The notes under the pieces: generated by a model
The model's input: only the letters and a program-made list of their open reading frames with translations
Databases searched by the model: none
Told to the model about the DNA's origin: nothing
In this document: positions 21,406 to 33,239 of the stretch, piece after piece
How positions within the stretch are numbered: position 1 is the stretch's first letter
Layout of the letters: each line of letters opens with the position of its first letter
Position numbers and translations under genes: made by a program
Assembly: GCA_020465985.1 (NCBI GenBank)
Contig: JAANYP010003745.1
Coordinates: 1 to 64,000, forward strand
DNA from: Centrapalus pauciflorus
Taxonomy: Eukaryota; Streptophyta; Magnoliopsida; Asterales; Asteraceae
Reading direction: 5' to 3'
DNA: 64,000 nucleotides

Positions 21406-22733
21406 ATGAATACGATAACCGACTTATCCAGCATTGGCCTGCACACGCGATTCATGAGATCCATGAACGCCGCTGGTGCATTTTTCAGACCGAAAGGCAT
21501 TACGAGAAATTCGTAATGGCCATATCTCGTTCGGAAAGCTGTCTTTGGGATATCCTCATGTTTGACTTTTAGCTGATGATACCCAAAACGAAGATCAATT
21601 TTGGAGAGATAACTTGCTCCCTAGAGCTGATCAAATAAATCATCGATTCTGGGCAGAGGATACTTATTCTTGATGGTGACTTTGTTCAACTCGCGATAGT
21701 CGATGCACATACGGAGAGTTCTGTCTTTCTTTTTAACGAACAAGACAGGTGCACCCCACGGAGATGAACTAGGTCAGATAAATCCTTTCTCTAAAAGATC
21801 TTGCAATTGATTTGACACTTCCTGCATCTCTACAGGCGCAAGTCTGTAAGGATCTTTGGCAATTGGAGCCGCACCAGGGACTAAGTCAATGCCGAATTCG
21901 ACTAGACATTTTGGTGGCACTACAGAGATATCATCTGGGAATACGTCTGGGAACTCACAGACGATCAGAATATCAGAAATAGATTTCTGGCTGGCTTCGG
22001 AGACAGATTCAGGCAAAACATAGCACAAATAGGATTCGTGACCCTTAGACAGATATTTATGAGCTTTTTCAACAGAAATGAAGCAGTGAGCACCTTTTCG
22101 CTTGTCGCCTTTGCTTTCTTACACTCGGCCGTCTGAAGACTTGATCCTGATGATTTGGTAGTTGCAAACGATCGTAGCTTCATTGTTCGTTAACCAGTCC
22201 ATGCCGATAATGACATCAAACTCTTTCAATGGAATCAGAATAAGATCGAGATTGAAAACAATGTTATCGACAAGTAGAGTGCAATTACGATATACCGAAT
22301 CAGCCATAACATAACTATTACTGGCCGACTCTATATCAAGTAGAATGGGAAGCTTTGAAGAAAACTTAGACAGTCTTTGAGCAAAAGCAGTCGAGACGTA
22401 TGAACGACTTGTACCGGAATATAATAGTACGCGCGCAGGTATTGAATTTAGTAAGAACGTACCGGTAACCACATCAGGGGTTTCCTTTGCTTCCTCCGCT
22501 ATTATCTGAGATGCACGGGTCCTTGCAGTTGGAGTTGCGGCTGGGCTTTTCATCGTGGAACCTCCAGCTGATGACTGTGATTGACCTTGGCGTCCGCTCT
22601 GACACTGATACATAAAGTGTCCACGCTTCCCACACTTTGCACATCCAAGACCCCGTAGGGGACATTCTTCACTACTATGGCCAATCTTGCTACACACATA
22701 GCAAGTAACGTCGTCTGGATTACACAGCCCCAT
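21406..22733 (-). pseudogene. Zinc knuckles, protease and partial RT of G2
   Basis: Two CCHC knuckles (CYVCSKIGHSSEEC and CAKCGKRGHFMYQC, about 22705-22600) precede a retropepsin-like domain. Its active-site Asp is lost: the D(S/T)G motif reads YSG near 22420, while IIGMDWL near 22200 is kept. RT follows with FPDDISVVPP near 21930 and, in another frame, MCIDYRELNK and FGLKNAPAAF (about 21710-21490). It stops at VIVFI just before the catalytic DD. In-frame stops occur near 22118, 21774 and 21620. Confidence 0.85.
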
Positions 22734-23694
22734 GTGTGATTTCCTGCATCTTTTGCAGAATCGCGGTTCGTTCGTGAGAGAATAGGCTTGAGCTTTCTGA
22801 GGTGAGCTATACTCTGAGATTGCTAAGGTTGCTGGGACTGTGATTTGTTGGGCTTAAAGAATTTGCCGAATCTCTGCTTCTTTGGGGGAGAAGGACATGT
22901 CGGGTTCGTCAGTGGAGCATAGAGTTGATCGTCGTACTCTAGATATCCCCTCTCTATCTGTCTTGCTGCTTCAACCATTTCCAGATAACTTTTATACCTC
23001 ATCGCGTTCATTGGGTGTCTGTACCTCGGGTTAAGCCCTCCGCGAAATCTATTCATCTTTCTTTCCTCTGTAGCTACTTGATATGAAGAATAGCCACAGA
23101 GCCGCGAGAATTCGTGCTCATACTCGTCAACAGTCTTGGTTCTTGAGTTAGTTGCATCAGTTGGACCTCCATTTGGTCTTGTTGGTCAACTGGACAATAC
23201 TTCGCGTTAAACATGTCAAGGAATTGATCCCACTCTAAAGTCTGAATAACCTCTTCTCCATAAATACTTCTTTGAGTCTTCCACCAAGCACGGGCAGCGC
23301 CAATGAATAAAGCAGAAGCATAACTCACTTTCTTGGATTCTAAGCAGTCAGAAATTCTGAAGATTTCTTCAGTGTGGCTTATCCAATCCAGGACTGTACC
23401 CTCAAAGTTCACGGCACCACTTGCTTTAAAATCTTTAAATTTACAGTCTTTCGGCTATGCAATTTGGGTATCAGGGTTCGATTTATCAGAATCAGACTCA
23501 TCATTTTGGGCTTGTTTTTCTTTTCTCTTATTCTTTTTATCAGCACGTCTTTTTGCTTCCGCCTCATCCCTAGCCTGAAGCTGTTTTTGCATATTCTTGT
23601 TTTGTTGTTCAGAGTGTTGGGATAATAGTTATTGTACCATTTCAAACATCTGTTGGGGAGTCATGTTGTTGGGAATATCACCTGATCCTGACAT
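22734..23694 (-). pseudogene. Gag of G2, broken
   Basis: It starts MSGSGDIPNNMTPQQMFEMV at 23694. A basic/acidic N-terminal helix (KKNKRKEKQ) is followed by the gypsy gag core (FEGTVLDWISHTEEIF, ARAWWKTQ, WDQFLDMFNAKYCP; about 23410-23200). Stops occur at about 23632, 23455 and 23076, with a frameshift near 23080. Confidence 0.8.
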
Positions 23695-23880
23695 CTTTAC
23701 TGAAAATTAAAATCATTTAACTATCAGTTTATAGACTTAGAACTATGTACCCTTATTCCCATCCTAAGAGTCTGTACATCCTATCTCAGTTCAAACCACT
23801 TAGATGATTGATACATATGTATTGCTTCAGTATGAGACCAAGTATTACTCACGTAATACTTGATTCACTTAAAAATATGG

Positions 23881-23892
23881 GCTCTGATACCA
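23881..23892 (-). promoter_or_regulatory. Primer-binding site of G2
   Basis: The minus strand reads TGGTATCAGAGC, three bases after the LTR end GGTCTTCACA. Confidence 0.88.
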
Positions 23893-23895
23893 TCC

Positions 23896-24226
23896 TGTGA
23901 AGACCACCTCTCACGGGGCAGCCGTCAGCGTCTAGGTCCCACACTTATGCAATACGATATCAATCATAACTAAGATAGAGTAATTAAGTTGCAGAATTAT
24001 AAGTTACAGTACAATTATTAGGATTAAGTTTAGTACAATTTTAGTACGAATTACAGTTTTCAAATTAAACTTATAATTTGATGATCTAAATAATTAATAA
24101 AAATTATTTAACTTAATTAAAATAAATTTCATTACTTAATTAAATTACAATACAAATAATGTAATTAAATTACATTATTGGATCAAATACAGAAATTAAA
24201 GTCAGACCAAAAGCTAGGTTGTTACA
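23896..24226 (-). repeat. 5' LTR of G2 (331 bp)
   Basis: The minus strand starts TGTAACAACCTAGC and ends TCTTCACA. Its start is similar to the LTR that begins at 51053 on the plus strand (TGTAACAACCTTGC, with the same run TAATGTAATTTAATTACATT). Host G1 pol resumes at 24227. Confidence 0.88.
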
Positions 24227-25720
24227 GAATTTTGGCTAAGAGAAGTGAAATTTCTCGGTCATGTGATAAACAGTAAATGAATCCAAGTCGACCCTACGAA
24301 AATCGAAGCCATCAAGAATTGGGCAAATCCTAGAACCCCCACGGAGATACGACAGTTCCTAGGTCTTGATGGGTATTATAGGTGATTTATCGAAAACTTC
24401 ATTAAGATCACCGGATCTATAAAAGAACTGACCCGAAAGGATGTTTAGTATGATTAGGGCAAAAGTTGTGCAATGCGCCTATTTTGTTCTTATCCGAAGG
24501 GAGCAAGAATTTTGTAGTTTAAAGTGATGTTTCACACAATGGGTTGGGATGTGTGTTGATGCAAAGAGATAAGGTCTTAGCATATGATTCACGACAACTT
24601 AAGGTTCACGAGGTGAATTACACAATGCATGACTTAGAGCTGGGAGCAATAGTTTTTTCCCTCAAAATTTGGAGACATTACTTGTACGGTACAAAGTGTA
24701 CGGTATTCACGGATCATAAGAGCCTCCAACACATCTTGAACCAGAAAGAATTGAATATGAGACAGCACCGTTGGATGGAGCTATTAAGTGATTATGATTG
24801 TGAGATTCGATATCAAATGGGGAAAGCTAATGTGGTTGCAGACGCCCTGAGTCGAAAGGAATGAGCCAAGCCGGTAAGAGTACGAGCCCTAGTCATGACC
24901 ATTCAGCCAAACCTTCCTTCCTTAATTCATGATGCGCAAATGGAAGATGTCAAGGAGGAAAATGTGAAGAATGAAGCCCTGAGGGGCATGGATAAACAGT
25001 TTGAGATAAGGACTAATGGGAATCGGTACTTCATGAATAGAATCTGGTTACCAAGCTTTGGCGGGGTAAGAAAGTTAGTCATAGATGAAGGACACAAGTC
25101 AAGGTATGTTGTTCACCCCAAATCTGATAAGATGTATCATGACCTCAAGGAGCTGTACTGGGATAGTCAAGTCACTGGCCCAGAAATCATACTCGAGACC
25201 ACCGAAAAGTTAGTGCAGATACGGAATCGGTTAAAAGCTGCTCGAAATCGTCAGAAGAGCTATGCAGACGTGAGGAGAAAGTCTCTGAAGTTCCAAGTGG
25301 GAGAAAGAGTACTGCTAAAAGTCTCGCCATGGAAGGGCGTGATATGATTTGGGAAACGAGGAAAACCTGAATCCTCGTTATATTGGGTCGTTCAAAGTTT
25401 TAAAGAGAATTGGTCTAGTAGCTTATCGTTAAGACCTACCACCAGAGCTTAGCAGCGTGCACAACACCTTCCATGTATCAAACCTAAAAAAGTGTTTCTC
25501 AGATGAAACGCTCGTTATTCACTTGGAAGAGATTCAGCTTGATGATAAACTTCGTCTTGATGACAGAGGTGAAAAGATTGAAGCACAGTCGCATTTCCAA
25601 TGTCAAATTCAGATGGAATTCCAGCGTGGTCCAGAATTCACTTGGGAACACGAAGACCATATCAAGCAGAAGTACCCTCACCTCTTCTCAAGTAACAAGA
25701 CCCCCGAGGAAACAAGATAA
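24227..25720 (+). pseudogene. Pol remainder of G1: RT tail, RNase H, integrase with core deleted, chromo-like end
   Basis: The RT tail has KFLGHVI and IRQFLGL motifs near 24260-24365. RNase H is open from 24544 to 24864, with LKIWRHYLYG, VFTDHKSLQHI and ADALSRKE. The integrase zinc region starts near 24990, but after LKELYW (about 25160) it jumps directly to GPEIILETTEKLVQIRNRLK, so the catalytic DDE core is missing while the frame stays open. VGERVLLKVSPWKG, HNTFHVSNLKK and a chromodomain-like strand split over two frames (about 25575-25680) end the gene. Confidence 0.85.
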
Positions 25721-25743
25721 AATTCGAGATGAAATTCCCTTAA

Positions 25744-25753
25744 CAGGGAAGAG
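25744..25753 (+). promoter_or_regulatory. Polypurine tract of G1
   Basis: CAGGGAAGAG lies directly before the TGTAACAACC start of the LTR. Confidence 0.6.
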
Positions 25754-28137
25754 TGTAACAACCGGCACAAATCAGGTTAGCATCTGCTACTTAATCAATA
25801 TTCATTAGTATCTAATCAAGTGACTAACAAGTTCATAAGGAAATTCCCTACAGACAGAAACAATTTCATCGGTGTGATCCGATGTAGGGGTGTTATATGC
25901 GGACCAAATACCCGAACCGAACCGGAACCGGTCTCGAATAGCACCGATCGTAAAGTAATGGTCCGGTCCTCGAGTTTAGATTTTAGCCAAATTCGGTTTC
26001 GGTCCTAACCGAGTTCGGTCCGATAACACCCCTAACCTTCTAAATGGAGTAAGTTTTTGAGTTTTTGTACACCAAATACCCGAACCGAACCGGTACCGGT
26101 CCCGAATAGCACCGATTGTAAAGTAATGGTCCGGTCCTCGGGTTTAGATTTTAGCCAAATTCGTGTTCGGTCCTAACCGGGTTCGGTCCCAATAACACCC
26201 CTAATCCGATGAAACGACAAAGTAATTAATCCAATCAAATTACGATATGATAAATTAAATTAACTAGGTTGCATAATTTAATTAAGATTAGTAACATTGA
26301 TCATGCATTAACAATTTTTCATAACTTAATTATGCAAGACAAAAACAATTTCATTAAACTAGTGTATTTCATAAGTATTTATAAAATTACATAAAAAGGA
26401 AAACACAAGAATACATTTTAAATACTTTTATACAAAAAAAATATAAAATCCACATAAATACCTCACATGGCCAGCCATATAGGGTGGTACACACCCCAAT
26501 TAACTTTCAATTTTATATTATAAAGGCCTTGCACAACCACCATCAACTTTATTTCACCTCACTTTGCAAAGATGTGCACTCAACCTCCATCTTTCTCATC
26601 ATTTCACCACATTTATTCATCTATAAATAGAGAGAAATTCTCTCATTTATTTCACACTTTCAAAGATCAAAAATCACTCTCTTTTCTCCTCTCTTGAATC
26701 CGGCCATAGCCAACACAACCAAAGTTGTTTTCTTTCTTTGTTCTTCAAGAAATTCAAGTGGTTTTTGAGGTGAACTAGTTCAAGAACATTTCTCCTACTC
26801 ATTTGCATTCTTTTAGTTCATCAAATTAAGTAAAAACTACTCTATTACTTCTTTTATTTATAAGTCTTGCATAATATATATAAACACCAACACCAACAAG
26901 TGCATCAAAAACCAAGTTTATGAACAACTAGATTTTATTTTTAAGTTGTTACTACAAATGTGTTTATAAAAGTATAAACACATAATGTAGGCATAAATAT
27001 TATGAAAAAACAATGTTCATAAATGTGTTTCATAACCTTTTATACATGTAATTTTTGAATAAACAACAAGAATCACAAGTTGTTGCAAGGTTGTGAAATT
27101 CGGATTTTTCGGCAGCAACATTACATCAACTTTGAATATTCATAACTAACTGAAAACTTAACGAAATGAGTAGATTCTTGTTCCAGAATTTAGATCTATG
27201 TCTTAAATAAACATATGGAAGTTTTCATAATTTAACTCGGAGTTTTGAACCCCTAAATATTGTTTGGGAACTTAAAAGTCTAACAGTTCATTTATGGCCA
27301 ACATGGGGGTTTTAACAAACCTTTTTCCCTAACCTAAACACCTCGAAAAATGACCGTTTTATCTTGAAAAATTCCTTATATATAGTAGTTTTATGTTTAT
27401 AAATATCAAAGCCCAAATCGTTTAGGAGCTTGGTTAAAAACAACCTCAAAGTAGGCTGAAAAACCTCGATAAAACCTGGAAAATTCTTATAAATACACTT
27501 GAAGTTTTAAATGGGTTTTTGGCTATGGACTTGTTAAGTTGGGTGATTTAAAGCTTAAAAACCATCATACATTGACATTATCATTTATAGACATTATTAA
27601 GTCGCTCATATCCTGTAGGACTCGGTTAAGTCCATTCAAGCTTCATTTCTAGTCAACGACTCGATCATCATTTCTACGCTCACTTTTACGGTGAATTTTC
27701 ATAGCCCCTATTTTTAATTGTTGTTTTGAGAATGCATGCTCAACTATTTATTTTATATGGACACAAGTATTTGAATCATTTTATGTATTAGATAAGGTTA
27801 CATTTCACCACTGCCCTAAATCATGAACCGTTGATTACTTCGTAAACGTGAATATTATGAATAGATCTATTTGGGTTGACGCCCCCATCCGGGTTGGTCG
27901 CGCCAATTGTAAACGGGTGCATAATCATTTGATATTTCTTGGTATTATGGTGTTGGATACCACATACGGCACTCAAAAGTTAAGTTTCGGGGTTTGTTGA
28001 TTCGTTTTAATTATAAACTCACTTAAATCTTTTGCTTTCCATACGTTGTCTATTTTATCATGTAAACCTATGAGCTCACCAACTTTATGTTGACGTATAT
28101 AGCGTGTTTTTCTCAGGACCATAAGGGATAAGGTATC
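25754..28137 (+). repeat. LTR of G1/G3, left part (interrupted by MITE and element D)
   Basis: It starts TGTAACAACCGG after the polypurine tract. A TATAAATA box lies at 26622-26629, followed by a CT-rich leader (TTCTCTC and TCTTTTCTCC). A MITE interrupts at 25885-26203. From about 27809 the sequence matches the duplicated tail at 43822-44150. Element D is inserted at 28137/43550. No coding region. Confidence 0.75.
25885..26203. mobile_element. hAT-type MITE with internal duplication (319 bp)
   Basis: Ends are TAGGGGTGTTAT and its inverted copy ATAACACCCCTA. The flanking 8-bp direct repeat ATCCGATG (25877-25884 and 26204-26211) is perfect, as hAT transposases produce. Inside, a block of about 150 bp rich in CCGAACC and CGGTCC occurs twice in tandem (about 25901-26034 and 26072-26203). 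The first copy keeps its own TAACACCCCTAA end at about 26030. No ORF. Confidence 0.9.
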
Positions 28138-28475
28138 TGTAGGTCCCAAAAAGGTTTCCCTAGTATATTGTTCTAAGCTGTAGAGGGGGGTGAATACAGC
28201 AAATTTAAACTTAACACTCTTTTCTCAATGTTTGTGTATAATATTAACAAGTGTTAATTACAAACAAGCTTGACTGCAGAAAGGTTCAATCTGCCTTAGT
28301 TGCAACAGATGCAACAGGGTAAACAGCTTTGACTTATATTGCAAATCACTTTTCAGGTTTCAATAAGGCATTAACAGGCCTCAAATTATACCTTCAAGTG
28401 CATCAAACAGGTTTGATTAAAAATCTCACCCTAAGGTGTAGAACAGGTTTTACTTAGGCCTTTTTGTGCCTAACA
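28138..28475 (-). repeat. 3' LTR of D, internally deleted
   Basis: 338 bp, against 1,107 bp for the 5' LTR. Both ends match the 5' LTR, but about 767 bp are missing after GGTTCAA (near 28292), rejoining at TCTGCCTTAG. The break lies at a short repeat (CAA..CTG) present at both edges in the full copy. Confidence 0.92.
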
Positions 28476-28742
28476 ATCTCCCCCTATTTGCAATGATCAG
28501 TCTAAGCTGATTTTATCAATAATCACTATATATTTTTACAATACACTTTGCTGAAATAAAATTACAACATTTGAGTAAAGTAAAGGATCAGTTTATATAT
28601 ACTGATTTTGATTACAAAACAACATATGTTCTTGCAAGAGTACAACTAATGTACTAATGTAGATTACAACTAATGTAAAGGAAAAGTTACAACTAATGTA
28701 CATAAAGAGATTCAACATGTTGGACAGCTTTCATTCTTCATC
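28476..28742 (-). other. Polypurine tract and 3' untranslated stretch of D
   Basis: On the minus strand AAATAGGGGGAGAT (28476-28489) directly precedes the LTR start TGTTAGGC. The remaining 250 bp up to the ORF3 stop are noncoding. Confidence 0.8.
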
Positions 28743-31700
28743 TACTCAATAGTAGATGGACCTCCAAGCTGAGGAGCTTCTCCTTCAAACATTTGCTCAA
28801 GCTCCTCCCTTGCTTTCAACCCTTAGGAATCTGAAGTTGGGATGTTGAAGCTCTCCTGTCTCATGGAACCCTTTGAGCTATTCCCAGATAGCTGCTCTCC
28901 ATTTTACAGATTTTCTAAAGGAGTTTGCAAGTCTAAAAGTAATAAGCTGCTTAAGACCAACCTTGTGTAAATATGATGCTCTCTGGAAACACTTTTTATT
29001 TGTTATGGGATCTACAAAAAAATACCCCCAGCTCAGGTTCTTCAATCAGCTTGTCTTTCCCATGTTCCACTCCCCTGGGCAGGCTGTGATCTACTCTTTT
29101 GATTTCAACGACTACATCACCTTGATAAATCATTATCAGGAGTTCTTCCAGCTCAGTATCCTTTCTCCTTCTCCTGGCCTTTATCTTGGGTTCAACCACT
29201 GAGGTACCCTTGATTTGTTCTTCTGTGATCAGGCCAAGAATCTTCACTCTTTCCATTAATGTTTTGACATATGCCCTGATAGTCTTAGCAGTTTCAGAAT
29301 TAGACTGGCTCAGGGCAACTGCCAATTCTACCCATTCTCTGAATCCCATTTGAACAACATCAGTGTGTTCATATGCTTCCAGTTCTGGACCTTCAGCACT
29401 CATTCTGGTTATCTGTAGTTTCCACTGTTTGCCTTTCTTTGAAATGGAAACAGCTTTGACAATAGTCTCCTTGGCAAGTCTTCTGTTTGCAACATCAAAG
29501 AACTTTTTCCTTGCCAGATTATCAAATTGAATCTGGGCTCTTCCTGAGGAGGATGCTTGCTTAGGCTTGGTCACAGAGACCTGAGCACCCTGTTCCTTCT
29601 CTCCTTCCTTTTCAACCACTGACTTTTTGGCAGCCTCTAATAGTTTCCTTTGGACATCCAAGGAAGGCATTTTAATTTTTCTTGCCTCCTTGTATGAAAA
29701 GGGTTTTGCAGCTTTAGCAGACGCTTCATCTGTCTTTAGCTTTTCAAAGCTCGAAGTTGTTCTTCTTTGAATTTATAATAGGTTTCCATAGAGACACCCA
29801 TTTCTTTGGCTCTGGCCTTGTCAAACTTCAGTTGAGCAGCTTTGAGGTAGTCAGGGTCTACCGATGCTTTCTTTTTCCCTTTAGCTGTTGTTGGTGGAAC
29901 AGCTTTAGGTTCCTCTTCCTCTTCTTCTTCTTCTTGTTCTAGTATTAGATGTCTCCTTCTGCTTGGCTAGTCCCCATAAATGGATTCCTCCCCCTTAGAT
30001 GGTGCAGTGTTTGGAGATCCAACCTGAGTAGGCTGAGTAGCTTCAGTTGAATGGGAGACATCCACAGTAGGACCTGTTTGTGAAGCACATGTTGCTTGAC
30101 CTATAGATGCTGATTTCTCCTTAGAGGGAGATGCAGATTTCTCCCCCTTAGACTTGGTCTTTGAAGCAAATATCTTCTCCCCCTTTGAAGGCGATGGCAC
30201 ATAGCCTTCAACACCTGGTCTGCCTGGAGAAACGAATTCAGCAGGCTGAGCAACAGTTTTGGCAGCAGGTTTGGGGCCAACCACGCTATGCACTAAGAAA
30301 GCCAAGTTGTCCTTCACCTCTGCAAGTTGGGCAAGGCAGGTTTGAAGAGAGGTAGATTGGGAAGCAGCAAGAGAGGACAGATGAGAGAGGGCTTCCCTGT
30401 TAGAAGCTGTGAACAGCAAACTTTGAAGTTGTGCAAGATGTAGTTCAAGAGAATCTTGCATATCATCAAGGTTTGATGACACAGAATTGACAGAGAGACT
30501 ATTAAAGTGTTCAAGCTGACCAATGTAGAAAAAAGGGTAGTTGTGCAAGTGTTTAGGAGAGTTGACAGCTGTTCGGAGACAGTTGCCAGAGAGGACAGAG
30601 TCCTGTTGAGTAGAAATGATCGTGGAGAGGGTAGTGGAGAGTGTTTGCAGCTGTGCAGTGAGTGCAACCAGCTGTGAGGATTGATCAGCTTGAGGAGGAG
30701 GATTGGAAAGGAAGTCGTGAACGAATCAAAAATCCTTTAAGCTGTGCAGACACAGAGTCTGATATGATAGAAGGTAGGGAGGTCATGGAGTTTTCCAAAG
30801 AATCAACTTTGTTGGTCAGCAATGATAGCTGATCCTTCAAAAGAAGATCTTTGGGAGATGGAGGAGTATGTGTGGATTGTTTGGATTGTGTTGATGGTGA
30901 AGAATGAGAATGAGATGAGGATGAGGTAGGTTTTTTAGGATTTGTGGGGGAGGGTAGTGATACTTTGAAGAGAAGTTCCATAGGCTGGGCATAGGTGAGA
31001 TGCCCAGCTTGGAAGGGTCAATAGATCCTTCAGCAGTGGCTATATCTGCATCATGAGGAGAGGTGGTAGGAGATGGTGGCCTTTTAGATGCTGCTTGTGT
31101 TGCAACACTTTCATCAAGACCTGGGGTGATTCCCTCAGCAGTACCTTGGTTTATAGGTACCTCTTCATGGGGAGAGGGGATGTGCATTTCAACATCAACA
31201 GTGGTGAAACCTGCTGATGGAGTTTGCATTTGAGGGGCAGCTTCACCAGAGGGATGGTCCATTCCCTGTGGTTCATCAGCTTGTGGAGAGGGTCCTTCAA
31301 CAACTTTTGGGTGTACAGCAGCTGCATCACCAGGAGCAGAAGTTGGAGGCTGATCTACTGGATGGTCTGTTCCAGAAACTTTGGCACCTCGTGCAGACTC
31401 AGATGGTGTAGGAGAAGTATGAGGTGGAGACTGTGTGGACTCAGTGTGGAGTGGAGTGGACTCCTGTCTTTCAATACCCTCAGCCTGTTGGGAGGCTGGG
31501 ATAGTTGATGTGGTAGTCTCCTTATGTACAACTGATTCCTGTTGGGTGGAACCACAGGGTCTAGGCTGACTCTGGGTTGACTCAGGTTGGAGTGAAGCCT
31601 GCTCCAAGGGTGCTGATCCTTCTCCCAAAATAGGAGAGGCAGCAGGGGTTGCTTCTTTTTCAACTGACTCCTGTTGAGAGGGGTCAGAGGGGCTATTTTG

Positions 31701-32918
31701 GGTAGATGGTTTCTTCCTAGCTAAGGATTTTCTCCTTGAATATAGAGACATTATGAGGGATTCAGGAGAAGTAGCAGGAAGTTGTGTATGGACTGGTGAT
31801 GAGACTGGGTCAGAAACAGGGGGTTAACCTGTTCCATGGTCTCAGGTGCCACAGAGGCACCAACCACAAATGTTTCAGGTTCAACGTATGAACCAGGGTG
31901 AGAAGTCTGCTCCCCCTCAACCACTGAGGCTGATGGGGCAGACTTTGACTTATCTGTTTAGCCTTCTTGAGGACAGGCTCAGCTTCAATCGATTCCAGGC
32001 CTCTTTTGACAACTTTAGGCCTGGATTTTCCTTTGGGAGCAACCACCGGATCCACCCTCACAGCAGAGGGTCCTTCCACCAAACCAAGCAACCTCCTCAT
32101 TGGTGTATAGAGAGAAGGTTCATTTGGAAGAACTGGAGTGTAGAAAACTCTATTCCCAATTACAGGGAATGCAGCAGTAAGTAATAGGGGCTGAGAGTTG
32201 TAGAGTTGCTCACCACAAACATGTCTGAATATGAGGCTCAAAAAACTTGGATATCTGACAGAAGTGGGCGTGTTTCCTGCTGTACCAGGTTCCTCAAATT
32301 CACAAAAATCCACCGAGCCATGTTCAGTGTAGTCCCATCTACAAGCTGTAGGACTATTGGGATTTCATCTCGGCTAAGTTGGTCAAAAGAACCAACTTTG
32401 CTGCTAAAGCACGTCACCACTGAGGGAAATAGGAAGTTGTAGGTTGGTGATAGATCCCTTATGAACAGAGTGGCTCCAACTTTGGGTTCTGCTACACCAC
32501 AGAAGCGTAGCAGATTGCCCATCTGATCATTCTCAGGCTGTGACTGGTCATATGTTTCAGCCACAGGAAGATGAAGAACTTCCCTGAGAAGAGCAGTAGT
32601 TATCTCAATGGTTTGAGTCCCATTGACAATGGTTCCCCTGATGGTTTTGGTTGCTGGATCATAAGCACAGGTGTACCAAAACTCATACACCATATCCTGG
32701 TAAAGGATACCAGGAGAGGCAATTATAGCATAATGTAGGGGATGAACTTTCAGAAACTCCACCATGTTTTCATAACCTTTACCCACGTAGTTTTTGGGAA
32801 TGGTTAGAATTGCAATATAGTTTGTGCGTTTCAGGGTCAGCATCGTGGTAACAGAGGGGTGTTTCTCAACATCCTTACCGACGAACACTGGAAGCAAAGG
32901 GTTGTTTTGGTGAGCCAT
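28743..32918 (-). pseudogene. ORF3 of element D, broken by frameshifts
   Basis: Unknown function. It starts MAHQNNPLLPVFVGKDV at 32918. The N-terminal domain is well kept to about 32240 and has the pattern TIVNGTQTIEITTALLREVL, which parallels RIAGQPLVFSADMLRQVL in ORF3 of element A. Then follow a long Ser/Pro/Thr/Gln-rich acidic region (31750-30840), a coiled-coil stretch (30950-30300, LLTNKVDSLENSM), a Lys/Ser-rich part and a C-terminal basic and helical region (29670-28996). The end EAPQLGGPSTIE with stop at 28743-28745 is in another frame. No signal peptide or clear membrane segment. Confidence 0.75.
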
Positions 32919-33021
32919 TTGAGAGTAGTGGAATGAAGAGTACTGGACCCTAGTCGATTTAGGGTTCTTTGGGTAGTTATGGAAGCAGTAGAGGAAGAAG
33001 AAGATGATATAGTAGAGGAGG

Positions 33022-33029
33022 TATTTATA
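33022..33029 (-). promoter_or_regulatory. TATA box, candidate ORF3 promoter (element D)
   Basis: The minus strand reads CCTATAAATACC, 104-111 bp before the ORF3 ATG. A CT-rich leader (CATCTTCTTCTTCC) typical of plant 5' UTRs follows. Repeats of GAACAGGTT type lie 200-550 bp upstream. Confidence 0.5.
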
Positions 33030-33239
33030 GGATTCGAATGTGAGTGGGTAGGAGAGAGAAAGGTTTGGGCGGTTGATTTGAAATGTTCTTTAATGGAAAA
33101 TGAAACGGTTTGCCATGTCAGAACGGTTGTCAGACCACTTGAACCTTTTTAGTCACTAACACACGTTAACAGACACATTATCCATAGGTAATTAAGTTAA
33201 ATAAATACAGAAAGTAAGTAACATAATTATGAAGAAAGG

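Larger units (their letters stand above)
21406..24226 (-). mobile_element. Element G2: Ty3/gypsy element, truncated in RT
   Basis: On the minus strand: 5' LTR (23896-24226), primer-binding site, gag, two zinc knuckles, protease and the first half of RT. The sequence ends at the junction with G1 near 21406-21412, just before the RT catalytic aspartates. The flank right of the LTR returns to G1 pol, so G2 inserted into G1. The left side of G2 and part of G1 RT were then deleted. Confidence 0.88.
19567..25753 (+). mobile_element. Element G1: Ty3/gypsy chromovirus-like internal region, decayed
   Basis: Plus-strand leader, gag, protease, then (after the G2 insertion) the RT tail, RNase H, integrase and chromodomain-like end. 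Integrase after RNase H defines Ty3/gypsy; the VKRLKHSRI...FRW and RGPEFTWE end is typical of Tekay/Del chromoviruses. No 5' LTR is visible at the left. Nearly every reading frame is broken. The 5' leader is homologous to the leader at 50294-50450. Confidence 0.85.

Noticed and set aside
29757..29942. Plus-strand ORF rich in Phe, as a membrane peptide
   Set aside because: Antisense of the Lys/Glu-rich part of D ORF3.
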